64,000 nucleotides of DNA, taken from contig NC_088296.1 in assembly GCF_032854445.1 (NCBI RefSeq), positions 19,521,485 to 19,585,484 of the forward strand, in the 5' to 3' direction. The position numbers were made by a program, and so were the translations under genes. The notes under the pieces were generated by a model, which saw only the letters and a program-made list of their open reading frames with translations, searched no databases and had not been told where the DNA came from. This document shows, piece after piece, positions 1-13,780 of the stretch (the first letter of the stretch is position 1; the number at the start of each line of letters is the position of its first letter). This DNA is from Liolophura sinensis (taxonomy: Eukaryota > Mollusca > Polyplacophora > Chitonida > Chitonidae).

Positions 1-3000
1 AACGTGCTATTTTAATAATTTTAATGTTCATTTTGTAAATGAACACGGTATTAGGTTATTATAATGTTCATATTGTAACTGAATATGCTATTATAATGAT
101 TACAATGTTCATCTTGCCACTGAACATTCTATTATAATGATTTCAATGTTCATTTTGTAACTGAACACGCTATTAAATTATTACAATGGTAATCTAGTAA
201 CTGAACATGCTATTGTAATGATTACAATGTTCAACTTGTAACTGAACACGCTATTGTAATGATTACAATGTTCACCTTGTAACTGAGCCCATTTTTATAA
301 TGATTACAATGTTCATCTTGTAACTGAATATGCTATTGTAATGATTACAATGTCCATTTTGCAACTGAGCATGCTTGTATATTGATTACAATGTTCACCT
401 TGCAACTGATGATGTTTTTATAATGATTACAATGTTCATCTTGTAACTGAACATGCAATTATAAGGATTACAATGTTCACTTTGTAACTGAAAATGCTAT
501 TACAATGATTACAATGTTCATCTTGTAACTGAACATGCTATTATGTCGATTACAATCTTCATCTTGCAACTGAGCATGATATTATAATGATTACAATGAA
601 CATCTTGTAATTGAACGTGCTAATATAATAAATACAATCTTCATTTTGTAATTGATGATGTTATTATAATGATTACAATATTCATCTTGTAACTGAATAT
701 GCTAATGTAATGATTACAATGTCCATTTTCCAACTGAGCATGCTTTAATACTGAATACAATGTCCACCTTGTAACTGAACATGCTATTATAATGATTACA
801 ATGTTCATCTTGTATCTGAGCATGTTTTTATAATGATACAATGTTCACCTTGTAACTGAACATTCTTTTATAATGATTACAATATTCATCTTGTAATTGA
901 ACGTGCTAATATAATGAATACAATGTTTATATTGTAACTGATGATGTTATTACAATAATTACAATATTCATCTTGTAAGTGAATATGCTAATGTAATGAT
1001 TACAATGTCCATTTTGCAACTGAGCATGCTTTTATACTGATTACAATGTTCACCTTGTAACCGATGATTATTTTATAATAATTACAATGTTCATCTTGTA
1101 ACTACATATGCTATAATATTGATTACAATGTTCATCTTGTAACTGAGCATGCTATTACAATGATTACAGTGTTCATCTTGTAACTGACCATGCTGTTATT
1201 ATGATTACAATGTTCATCTTGTAACTGAACATGCTATTATACTGATAACAATGTTCATCTTGTAACTGGGCATACTAGTATAATGATTACAATGTTCATT
1301 TTGTAACTGAGCATGCTATTATACTGATTACAATTTTTATCTTTTAATTGAGCATGCTATTATAATAATTACATTGCTCATCTTGTATTTGAGCAAGCTA
1401 TTTTACTGATTACAATGTTCATCTTGTAATTGAGCATGCTATAATAATGATTACAATGTTCATGTTGTAACTGAACATGCTATTATACTGATAACAATGT
1501 TCATCTTGTAACTAAACATAACATTACAATAATTACAATGTTCATTTTGTAACTGAATATGCTATTATATTGATTACAATGTTCATCTTGTAACTGAACA
1601 TCCTAATATAATGATTACAATGTTCATCTGGTAACTGAGTGAGTGCTTGGGTTTTAACGTCGTTCTCTCTGGTAACTGAACATGTTATTATAATGATTAC
1701 AATGTTCATCTTGTAACTGAGCATACTAGTATAATGATTACATTGTTATTTTTGTAACTGAGCATGCTATTATACTGATTACAATGTTCATCTTGTAATT
1801 GAGCATGCTATTATAATGATTACAATATTTATGTTGTTACTGAACATGCTATTATACTGATAACAATGTTCATCTGGTAACTAAGCATGATATTATAATA
1901 ATTACAATGTTCATTTTGTAAGTGAACATGCTATTATAATAATTACAGTGTTCATCTTGTAACTGAACGTCCTAATATGATGATTACAATGATCATCTTG
2001 TAAGTAAACATGTTATTATAATGATTACAATGTTCACCTTGTAAATGGACATGCCATTACAATAACTAAAATATTTATCTTGTAACTGAACATGCTATTA
2101 TATCAATTACAATCCTCACGTTTCAACTAAACGTGCTAATATAATGATTACAATGTTTATCTTGTAACTGAAGATGCTATTATAATAATTACAAAGGGTG
2201 TTTTGTAACTGAACGTGCTATTATAGTAATTACAATAATCACCTTGTAACTGAACATGCTATTATAATGATTACAATGTTCACCATGTCACTGAAAGTGA
2301 TATTATAATAGTTTTAATGTTCATTTTGTAACTGAACACGGTATTAGGTTATTGCAATGTTCATCCTGTAACCGAATATGCTATTATAATGATTACAATG
2401 TTCATCTTGTAACTGAGCATGCTATTACAATGATTACAGTGTTCATCTTGTAACTGACCATGCTGTTATTATGATTACAATGTTCATCTTGTAACTGAAC
2501 ATGCTAAAATAATGATTACAATGTTCATTTTGCAACAGAACATGCTTTTATACTGATTACAATGCTCATCTTATAAATACATATGCTATAATAATGATTA
2601 CAATGTTCATCTTGTAATGAAAAATGCTAATATAATGATTGCAATATTCATTTTGTAACTAGGCATGCTATTATATTGATTACAATGATGATTTTGTAAC
2701 AGTTGACGCTATTATAATGATTACAATGTTCACCTTGTAACTGAGCATGCTATTATAATGATTTAAATGTTCACCTTGTCACTGAACGTGCTATTATAAC
2801 AATTTTAATGTTCATTTTGTAACTGAACACGCTATTATAATGATTGCAATGTTTATCTTGGCACTGAACATTCTCTTATAATGGTTTCAATGTTCATTTT
2901 GTAACTGAACACGCTATTAAATTATTACAATGTTCATCCTGTAACTGAACATGCTATTATAATGATTACAATGTTCATATTGTAACTGAGCACGCTATTG

Positions 3001-4217
3001 TAATGATTACAATGTTCACCTTGTAACTGAGCACATTATTATAATGATTACAATGTTCATCTTGTACCTGAATATGCTATTGTAATGATTACAATGTCCA
3101 TTTTGCAACTGAGCATGCTTGTATTCTAATTACAATGTTCACCTTGCAACTGATGATGTTTTTATAATGATTACAATGTTCATCTTGTAACTGAACATGC
3201 TATTATGTCGATTACAATCTTCATCTTGCAACTGAGCATGATATTACAATGATTACAATGTTCATCTTGTAACTGAACATGCTATTATCCCGATTACAAT
3301 CTTCATCTTGCAACTGAGCATGATATTATAATGATTACAATGTTCATCTTGTAACTGAACATGCTAATGTAATGATTACAATGTCCATTTTGCAACTGAG
3401 CATGCTTTTACACTGATTACAATGTCCACCTTGTAACTGATGATGTTTTTATAATGATTACAGTGTTCATCTTGTAACTACATATGCTATAATAATGATT
3501 ACAATTTTCATCTTGTAATGAAATATGCTAATATAATGATTGCAATATTCATTTTGTAACTGAGCATGCTATTATATTGATTACAATGATGATTTTGTAA
3601 CCGTTAAGGCTATTATAATGATTACAATGTTTACTTTGTAACTGAACATGCTAATACAATGATTACAATGTTCATCATGCAACTAAACATGCTATTATGT
3701 CGATTACAATTTTCATCTTGTAACTGAAAATGATATTATAATGATTACAATGTTTATCTTGCAACTGAGCATGCTATTATAATGATTATAATGTTCACTT
3801 CGTAACTGAACATGCTATTTTAACTTTTACAATGTTCATCTTGTAACCGTTGACGCTATTATAATGATTACAATGTTCACCATGTAACTGAGCATGCTAT
3901 TATAATAATTTTAATGATCATTTTGTCACTGAACGTGCTATTTTAATAATTTTAATGTTCATTTTGTAAATGAACACGGTATTAGGTTATTATAATGTTC
4001 ATCTTGTAACTGAATATGCTATTATAATGATTACAATGTTTATCTTGCCACTGAACATTCTATTATAATGATTTCAATGTTCTTTTTGTAACTGAACACG
4101 CTATTTTAACTTTTACAATGTTCATCTTGTAACCGTTGACGCTATTATAATGATTACAATGTTCACCTTGTAACTGAGCATGATATTATAATAATTTTAA
4201 TGATCATTTTGTCACTG
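1..4217. repeat. Higher-order satellite block 1
   Basis: Bases 1-3245 match 4218-7462 at a constant offset of 4217, with no difference in the stretches I compared. Bases 3246-4217 match 9429-10400 at an offset of 6183 with very few differences. This block is therefore the short form of block 2. It lacks an internal 1966-bp stretch (about 48 units of 41 bp), which points to unequal exchange in register with the basic unit. Confidence 0.9.
1628..1679. repeat. Chimeric satellite unit carrying a SINE-tail relic
   Basis: In this unit the flanking CTGGTAACTGA motifs are exactly 41 bp apart, as in normal units. The 31 bp between them (about 1638-1668) read like a reversed SINE 3' end, with GAGTGAGTGCTTGG and TTTTAACGTCGTTCTC. 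The replacement keeps the satellite period exactly. Confidence 0.75.
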
Positions 4218-7200
4218 AACGTGCTATTTTAATAATTTTAATGTTCATTTTGTAAATGAACACGGTATTAGGTTATTATAATGTTCATATTGTAACTGAA
4301 TATGCTATTATAATGATTACAATGTTCATCTTGCCACTGAACATTCTATTATAATGATTTCAATGTTCATTTTGTAACTGAACACGCTATTAAATTATTA
4401 CAATGGTAATCTAGTAACTGAACATGCTATTGTAATGATTACAATGTTCAACTTGTAACTGAACACGCTATTGTAATGATTACAATGTTCACCTTGTAAC
4501 TGAGCCCATTTTTATAATGATTACAATGTTCATCTTGTAACTGAATATGCTATTGTAATGATTACAATGTCCATTTTGCAACTGAGCATGCTTGTATATT
4601 GATTACAATGTTCACCTTGCAACTGATGATGTTTTTATAATGATTACAATGTTCATCTTGTAACTGAACATGCAATTATAAGGATTACAATGTTCACTTT
4701 GTAACTGAAAATGCTATTACAATGATTACAATGTTCATCTTGTAACTGAACATGCTATTATGTCGATTACAATCTTCATCTTGCAACTGAGCATGATATT
4801 ATAATGATTACAATGAACATCTTGTAATTGAACGTGCTAATATAATAAATACAATCTTCATTTTGTAATTGATGATGTTATTATAATGATTACAATATTC
4901 ATCTTGTAACTGAATATGCTAATGTAATGATTACAATGTCCATTTTCCAACTGAGCATGCTTTAATACTGAATACAATGTCCACCTTGTAACTGAACATG
5001 CTATTATAATGATTACAATGTTCATCTTGTATCTGAGCATGTTTTTATAATGATACAATGTTCACCTTGTAACTGAACATTCTTTTATAATGATTACAAT
5101 ATTCATCTTGTAATTGAACGTGCTAATATAATGAATACAATGTTTATATTGTAACTGATGATGTTATTACAATAATTACAATATTCATCTTGTAAGTGAA
5201 TATGCTAATGTAATGATTACAATGTCCATTTTGCAACTGAGCATGCTTTTATACTGATTACAATGTTCACCTTGTAACCGATGATTATTTTATAATAATT
5301 ACAATGTTCATCTTGTAACTACATATGCTATAATATTGATTACAATGTTCATCTTGTAACTGAGCATGCTATTACAATGATTACAGTGTTCATCTTGTAA
5401 CTGACCATGCTGTTATTATGATTACAATGTTCATCTTGTAACTGAACATGCTATTATACTGATAACAATGTTCATCTTGTAACTGGGCATACTAGTATAA
5501 TGATTACAATGTTCATTTTGTAACTGAGCATGCTATTATACTGATTACAATTTTTATCTTTTAATTGAGCATGCTATTATAATAATTACATTGCTCATCT
5601 TGTATTTGAGCAAGCTATTTTACTGATTACAATGTTCATCTTGTAATTGAGCATGCTATAATAATGATTACAATGTTCATGTTGTAACTGAACATGCTAT
5701 TATACTGATAACAATGTTCATCTTGTAACTAAACATAACATTACAATAATTACAATGTTCATTTTGTAACTGAATATGCTATTATATTGATTACAATGTT
5801 CATCTTGTAACTGAACATCCTAATATAATGATTACAATGTTCATCTGGTAACTGAGTGAGTGCTTGGGTTTTAACGTCGTTCTCTCTGGTAACTGAACAT
5901 GTTATTATAATGATTACAATGTTCATCTTGTAACTGAGCATACTAGTATAATGATTACATTGTTATTTTTGTAACTGAGCATGCTATTATACTGATTACA
6001 ATGTTCATCTTGTAATTGAGCATGCTATTATAATGATTACAATATTTATGTTGTTACTGAACATGCTATTATACTGATAACAATGTTCATCTGGTAACTA
6101 AGCATGATATTATAATAATTACAATGTTCATTTTGTAAGTGAACATGCTATTATAATAATTACAGTGTTCATCTTGTAACTGAACGTCCTAATATGATGA
6201 TTACAATGATCATCTTGTAAGTAAACATGTTATTATAATGATTACAATGTTCACCTTGTAAATGGACATGCCATTACAATAACTAAAATATTTATCTTGT
6301 AACTGAACATGCTATTATATCAATTACAATCCTCACGTTTCAACTAAACGTGCTAATATAATGATTACAATGTTTATCTTGTAACTGAAGATGCTATTAT
6401 AATAATTACAAAGGGTGTTTTGTAACTGAACGTGCTATTATAGTAATTACAATAATCACCTTGTAACTGAACATGCTATTATAATGATTACAATGTTCAC
6501 CATGTCACTGAAAGTGATATTATAATAGTTTTAATGTTCATTTTGTAACTGAACACGGTATTAGGTTATTGCAATGTTCATCCTGTAACCGAATATGCTA
6601 TTATAATGATTACAATGTTCATCTTGTAACTGAGCATGCTATTACAATGATTACAGTGTTCATCTTGTAACTGACCATGCTGTTATTATGATTACAATGT
6701 TCATCTTGTAACTGAACATGCTAAAATAATGATTACAATGTTCATTTTGCAACAGAACATGCTTTTATACTGATTACAATGCTCATCTTATAAATACATA
6801 TGCTATAATAATGATTACAATGTTCATCTTGTAATGAAAAATGCTAATATAATGATTGCAATATTCATTTTGTAACTAGGCATGCTATTATATTGATTAC
6901 AATGATGATTTTGTAACAGTTGACGCTATTATAATGATTACAATGTTCACCTTGTAACTGAGCATGCTATTATAATGATTTAAATGTTCACCTTGTCACT
7001 GAACGTGCTATTATAACAATTTTAATGTTCATTTTGTAACTGAACACGCTATTATAATGATTGCAATGTTTATCTTGGCACTGAACATTCTCTTATAATG
7101 GTTTCAATGTTCATTTTGTAACTGAACACGCTATTAAATTATTACAATGTTCATCCTGTAACTGAACATGCTATTATAATGATTACAATGTTCATATTGT

Positions 7201-10200
7201 AACTGAGCACGCTATTGTAATGATTACAATGTTCACCTTGTAACTGAGCACATTATTATAATGATTACAATGTTCATCTTGTACCTGAATATGCTATTGT
7301 AATGATTACAATGTCCATTTTGCAACTGAGCATGCTTGTATTCTAATTACAATGTTCACCTTGCAACTGATGATGTTTTTATAATGATTACAATGTTCAT
7401 CTTGTAACTGAACATGCTATTATGTCGATTACAATCTTCATCTTGCAACTGAGCATGATATTATAATGATTACAATGTTCATCTTGTAATTGAACGTGCT
7501 AATATAATGAATACAATGTTCATTTTGTAACTGATGATGTTATTATAATGATTACAATATTCATCTTGTAACTGAATATGCTAATGTAATAATTATAATG
7601 TCCATTTTCCAACTGAGCATGCTTTAATACTGATTACAATGTCCACCTTGTAACTGAACATGCTATTATAATGACTTCAATGTTAATCTTGTAACTGAGC
7701 ATGTTTTTATAATGATTACAATGTTCACCTTGCAACTAAACATGCTTTTATAATGATTACAATGTTCATCTTGTAATTGAACGTGCTAATATAATGAATA
7801 CAATGTTTATTTTATAACTGATGATGTAATTATAATGATTACAATATTCATCTTGTAAGTGAATATGCTAATGTAATGATTACAATGTCCATTTTGCAAC
7901 TGAGCATGCTTTTATACTGATTACAATGTTCACCTTGTAACTGATGATGTTTTTATAATAATTACAATGTTTACTTTGTAACTGAGCACGCTATTGTAAT
8001 GATTACAATGTTCACCTTGTAACTGAGCACATTATTATAATGATTACAATGTTCATTATGTAACTGAATATGCTATTGTAATGATTACACTGTCCATTTT
8101 GCAACTGAGCATGCTTGTATACTGATAACAATGTTCACCTTGCAACTGATGATGTTTTTATAATGATTACAATGTTGATCTTGTAACTGAACATGCAATT
8201 ATAAGGATTACAATGTTCACTTTGTAACTGAACATGCTATTACAATGATTACAATGTTCATCTTGTAACTGAGCATGCTATTATGTCGATTACAATCTTC
8301 ATCTTGAAACTGAGCATGATATTATAATGATTACAATGTTCATCTTGTAGTTTAACGTGCTAATATAATGAATACAATGTTCATTTTGTAACTGATGATG
8401 TTATTATAATAATTACAATGTTCATCTTGTAAGTGAATATGCTAATGTAATGATTACAATGTCCATTTTCCAACTGAGCATGCTTTTATACTGATTACAA
8501 TGTCCACCTTGTAACTGAACATGCTATTATAATGATTACAATGTTCATCTTGTAACTGAGCATGTTTTTATAATGATTACAATGTTCACCTTGTAACTAA
8601 ACATTCTTTTATAATGATTACAATGTTCATCTTGTAATTGAACGTGCTAATATAATGAATACAATGTTTATTTTGTAACTGATGATGTTATTATAATGAT
8701 TACAATATTCATCTTGTAAGTGAATATGATTATAATGATTACAATGTCCATTTTGCAACTGAGTATGCTTTTATACTGATTACAATGTTCACCTTGTAAC
8801 TGATGATGTTTTTATAATGATTACAATGTTTATCTTGTAACTACATATGCTATAATAATGATTACAATGTTCATCTTGTAATGAAATATGCTAATATAAT
8901 AATTGCAATATTCATTTTGTAACTGAGCATAGTATTATATTGATTACAATGATGATTTTGTAACAGTTGACGCTAATATAATAATTACAATGTTTACTTT
9001 GTAACTGAACATTCTATTACAATGATTACAATGTTTATCTTGTGACTGAACATGCTATTATGTCGATTACAATCTTCATCTTTTAACTGAAAATGATATT
9101 TTAATGATTACAATGCTTATCTTGCAACTGAGCATGCTTTTATAATGATTACAATGTTCACTTCGTAACTGAACATGATATTATACTTTTTACAATGTTC
9201 ATCTTGTAACTGGGCATGTTTTTTTAATGATTACAATGATCATCTTGTAACTGAGCACGCTATTGTAATGATTCCAATGTTCACCTTGTAACGGAGCACA
9301 TTATTATAATGATTACAATGTTCATCTTGTAACTGAATATGCTATTGTAATGATTACAATGTCCATTTTGCAACTGAGCATGCTTGTATACTAATTACAA
9401 TGTTCACTTTGTAACTGAACATGCTATTACAATGATTACAATGTTCATCTTGTAACTGAACATGCTATTATCCCGATTACAATCTTCATCTTGCAACTGA
9501 GCATGATATTATAATGATTACAATGTTCATCTTGTAACTGAACATGCTAATGTAATGATTACAATGTCCATTTTGCAACTGAGCATGCTTTTACACTGAT
9601 TACAATGTCCACCTTGTAACTGATGATGTTTTTATAATGATTACAGTGTTCATCTTGTAACTACATATGCTATAATAATGATTACAATTTTCATCTTGTA
9701 ATGAAATATGCTAATATAATGATTGCAATATTCATTTTGTAACTGAGCATGCTATTATATTGATTACAATGATGATTTTGTAACCGTTAAGGCTATTATA
9801 ATGATTACAATGTTTACTTTGTAACTGAACATGCTAATACAATGATTACAATGTTCATCATGCAACTAAACATGCTATTATGTCGATTACAATTTTCATC
9901 TTGTAACTGAAAATGATATTATAATGATTACAATGTTTATCTTGCAACTGAGCATGCTATTATAATGATTATAATGTTCACTTCGTAACTGAACATGCTA
10001 TTTTAACTTTTACAATGTTCATCTTGTAACCGTTGACGCTATTATAATGATTACAATGTTCACCATGTAACTGAGCATGCTATTATAATAATTTTAATGA
10101 TCCTTTTGTCACTGAACGTGCTATTTTAATAATTTTAATGTTCATTTTGTAAATGAACACGGTATTAGGTTATTATAATGTTCATCTTGTAACTGAATAT

Positions 10201-10400
10201 GCTATTATAATGATTACAATGTTTATCTTGCCACTGAACATTCTATTATAATGATTTCAATGTTCTTTTTGTAACTGAACACGCTATTTTAACTTTTACA
10301 ATGTTCATCTTGTAACCGTTGACGCTATTATAATGATTACAATGTTCACCTTGTAACTGAGCATGATATTATAATAATTTTAATGATCATTTTGTCACTG
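4218..10400. repeat. Higher-order satellite block 2 (long form)
   Basis: This 6183-bp block has the same ends as block 1 and an extra internal segment at 7463-9428. The extra 1966 bp is itself made of 41-bp units related to the rest of the block. The near-identity of the shared parts implies very recent amplification, or an assembly artefact in a hard-to-assemble array. Confidence 0.88.
5845..5896. repeat. Second copy of the chimeric satellite unit
   Basis: This is the same SINE-tail-bearing unit 4217 bp downstream, identical to the first. The substitution therefore happened before the higher-order block was duplicated, and the unit is a marker of block phase. Confidence 0.75.
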
Positions 10401-12197
10401 AACGTGCTATTTTAATAATTTTAATGTTCATTTTGTAAATGAACACGGTATTAGGTTATTATAATGTTCATCTTGTAACTGAATATGCTATTATAATGAT
10501 TACAATGTTCATCTTGCCACTGAACATTCTATTATAATGATTTCAATGTTCATTTTGTAACTGAACACGCTATTAAATTATTACAATGGTAATCTAGTAA
10601 CTGAACATGCTATTGTAATGATTACAATGTTCAACTTGTAACTGAACACGCTATTGTAATGATTACAATGTTCACCTTGTAACTGAGCCCATTTTTATAA
10701 TGATTACAATGTTCATCTTGTAACTGAATATGCTATTGTAATGATTACAATGTCCATTTTGCAACTGAGCATGCTTGTATATTGATTACAATGTTCACCT
10801 TGCAACTGATGATGTTTTTATAATGATTACAATGTTCATCTTGTAACTGAACATGCAATTATAAGGATTACAATGTTCACTTTGTAACTGAAAATGCTAT
10901 TACAATGATTACAATGTTCATCTTGTAACTGAACATGCTATTATGTCGATTACAATCTTCATCTTGCAACTGAGCATGATATTATAATGACTACAATGTT
11001 CATCTTGTAATTGGACGTCCTAATATAATAAATACAATGTTCATTTTGTAACTGATGACGTTATTATAATGATTACAGTATTCATCTTGTAACTGAATAT
11101 GCTAATGTACTGATTACAATGTCCATTTTGCAACTGAGCATGCTTTTATACTGATTACAATGTCCACCTTGTAACTGAACATGCTATTATAATGATTACA
11201 ATGTTCATCTTGTAACTGAGCATGTCTTTATAATGATTACAATGTTCACCTTGTAACTGAACATGCTTTTATAATGATTACAATGTTCATCTTGTAATTG
11301 AACGTGCTAAAATAATGAATACAATGTACATTTTGTAACTGATGATGTTATTATAATAATTACAATGTTCATCTTGTAAGTGAATATGCTAATGTAATAA
11401 TTACAATGTCCATTTTGCAACTGAGCAGGCTTTTATACTGATTACAATGTTCACCTTGTAACTGATGATGTTTTATAATGATTACAATGTTGATCTTGTA
11501 ACTGAACAAGCTTTTATAATGATTACAATGTTCATCTTGTAATTAAACGTGCTAATATAATGATTACAATGTTCATCTTGTAACTGAATATGCTATTGTA
11601 ATGATTACAATGTCCATTTTGCAACTGAGCATGCTTGTATACTGATTACAATGTTCACCTTGCAACTGATGATGTTTTTATAAAGATTACAATGTTGACT
11701 TTGTAACTGAACATGCTATTACAATGATTACAATGTTCATCTTGTAACTGAACATGCTATTATGTCGATTACAATCTTCATCTTGCAACTGAGCATGATA
11801 TTATAATGATTACAATGTTCATCTTGTAATTGAACGTGCTAATATAATAAATACAATCTTCATTTTGTAATTGATGATGTTATTATAATGATTACAATAT
11901 TCATCTTGTAACTGAATATGCTAATGTAATGATTACAATGTCCATTTTCCAACTGAGCATGCTTTGATACTGAATACAATGTCCACCTTGTAACTGAACA
12001 TGCTATTATAATGATTACAATGTTCATCTTGTATCTGAGCATGTTTTTATAATGATACAATGTTCACCTTGTAACTGAACATTCTTTTATAATGATTACA
12101 ATATTCATCTTGTAATTGAACGTGCTAATATAATGAATACAATGTTTATATTGTAACTGATGATGTTATTACAATAATTACAATATTCATCTTGTAA
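10401..12197. repeat. Higher-order satellite block 3, truncated
   Basis: The block starts in the same phase as the other two. It follows 4218-4806 closely to about 10989, then diverges. From about 11700 to 12197 it again follows block 2, at an offset of 7002 (4698-5195), with rare differences such as one base near 11965. It breaks off inside a unit at the array's right border. Confidence 0.85.
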
Positions 12198-13327
12198 GGA
12201 AAAGGAAATCTGAACAGTGCTAGTGCACTATGGTATGTGAATAACACAAATTGTTTATGAGTGTATGACTGACTTTGTTTATGTTGAATTCAACAAATAT
12301 TTGGCGTACACAAGGTACAGCATAGGTCTCTTGTCCTCCCAGTTTGAAACTGTTAACTTTTGTCTTTGAATTTATCATATGTTTTGTCTTCCTCGCATTC
12401 TGTTGTTCCTTATATCTTGTTGTCCTGGTCAGTTTTGCTTTTCCTGTGAAGTGGTAGGTTTAAATCAGTTTGTGCACATGTAGTGTAGACGTCATGAAAT
12501 GATCAGAGCAAAACGCTCAATTCATATGGCGTCTAACCGCCTGGCTCAAGCCCGTTTGCCATTGTGAAAGTTATCATTATTTTTTAAATTACGACAATTA
12601 AAGTGCAGTATTTATTTTTTTTTCTGTTTTTAAAGGAATTTTATAAATATTATCGATTTTCTCTGTTTTGTTGATAAAACAGCCTAGCTCGCTCTGTCAA
12701 GCGCTGATTGTCGGACAAGGTGTCCGTTCTGATTGAGATATTTTTAACGCGCTTCGTAATTGGTAAGATTTCATTTTGAGAAAGTAGCCGTCGATGGGTC
12801 AATTTCACTTGACGATCCTAGTTCGAGATCGCATTACAGCTAACTGTTGTCAAGTTGACAGTGTGCTAGCGGAGTAAACCACGGGCGTTTGGCAAGTTAC
12901 TGGTGAGATTTCCCACTTCAGACATACATCATGTTGGTGGCTGGCAATCCCCACAGAGCTTTATGAAAGCCACTCAGAAAAGCCGATTCGACCGTTTCTT
13001 GTCACTAAGGCAAGCAAGTGGCAAAATCTTGATTACACTCAGGACCAAAAATGGATTAAACTCCGACCTAGTCTCGCGTAATTCAGAGGTTGAAAGACAA
13101 TTATATTAGTGAATGAGTCATTATGTAAGACGTTTTCTGACCGCTCCGAAAGAGCTGAGATAAATGAGATGAGAATTGGATCGGGTGATACAGACGAATC
13201 TTACATTGGTATTAGCACCTACCTTGCTTAGTGCTCGGTACTGAGAGATTAGAACAATGAAACAGAACTGGTTGGTCCGGTGTCAGTATAAAGTGACTTG
13301 GTGGGTCGTCATTTCTGGTGTCTTATG

Positions 13328-13351
13328 GTATATATATACGGCATATATATC

Positions 13352-13411
<60 letters not shown>
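13328..13411. repeat. (AT)n microsatellite
   Basis: This is an almost pure TA/AT run of roughly 80 bp with a few CG and CT interruptions at its left end. It lies in the intron downstream of the duplicated protease exon 4. The right arm of the inverted duplication has no such run, so it expanded after duplication. Confidence 0.95.
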
Positions 13412-13412
<1 letters not shown>

Positions 13413-13540
13413 AGTAAGCCATTGTCGTCATATGGCTGAACGATTGATAATTACGACGTAAAACCCTTATGCACACATAGATTTTGTGAGGTTGTGATCT
13501 GATCAATAATATGTGTGAACCGTAAAGGTGTGTCACTTAC

Positions 13541-13697
13541 GGTTAGTTTTTCCCCAGCCAAAAATGCGACACATGGTTCCGCTTTTTACAGCTTTAGAAG
13601 GGATATTTGTTGGTCTGGCATCGACGTTATCAGAAAAGGCGTTAAACTTGAGGACGGCAATGTCATGTTTATCAGTGGAAGGATCGTACTTAGGATG
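13541..13697 (-). pseudogene. Duplicated serine protease exon 4 (catalytic Asp exon), minus strand
   Basis: Read on the minus strand, this 157-bp exon follows a TTTCAG acceptor and ends at a GTAAGTGA donor. It has the same length and phase as exon 4 of the plus-strand gene at 42440-42596. It translates without stops, with HPKYDP, the catalytic Asp motif HDIAVLKF and GWGKTN at the end. GWGKTN is closer to the usual S1-family GWG motif than the plus-strand copy's GWGITN. Only exons 3 and 4 of this paralogue are present. The downstream exons would fall where the satellite now begins, so the copy cannot encode a full protease here. Confidence 0.85.
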
Positions 13698-13715
13698 CTG
13701 AAATTGGAGAACAGG

Positions 13716-13780
13716 ATATATTTATTGATTGATTGATTTGATTCGTATTTTACGCCGTACTTAAGAATATTTTACTTCTG
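13716..13780 (-). repeat. SINE 3' tail fragment
   Basis: A TTGATTGATTGATTTGATTC run followed by TTTTACGCCGTACTTAAG and AATATTTTACTTC is the reversed 3' end of the SINE family found elsewhere in this window. The counterpart in the other arm lies at about 42340-42415, so it was inserted before the inversion-duplication. Confidence 0.8.

Larger units (their letters stand above)
1..12197. repeat. 41-bp AT-rich satellite array
   Basis: About 297 head-to-tail units with a period of 41 bp fill the window from its first base to 12197. The core of most units reads TTACAATGTTCATCTTGTAA followed by CTGAACATGCTATTATAATGA. Common variants change the middle (TTCACC, TCCATT) or the end (CTATTGTAATGATTAC). 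Each unit holds two interleaved inverted repeats: TTACAA with TTGTAA, and ATGTTCA with TGAACAT. Variants with ATTGTAATGATTACAAT also carry a 17-bp palindrome. The period is not a multiple of three, so the short open frames seen here are by-products and not genes. The left end lies outside the window. The right end is abrupt, two bases before an inverted duplication starts. Confidence 0.97.

Noticed and set aside
641-12060. Repeated 60-66 codon frames on the minus strand (for example 641-841, 4858-5058, 11860-12060)
   Set aside because: They lie wholly inside the 41-bp satellite, recur only because the higher-order blocks are copied, and have no gene context.
1-12197. CRISPR array
   Set aside because: The repeats are contiguous with no unique spacers of constant length, and the sequence is animal.
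13328-13411. The AT run as a replication origin or matrix attachment site
   Set aside because: Nothing beyond base composition supports it; it is a simple microsatellite in an intron.
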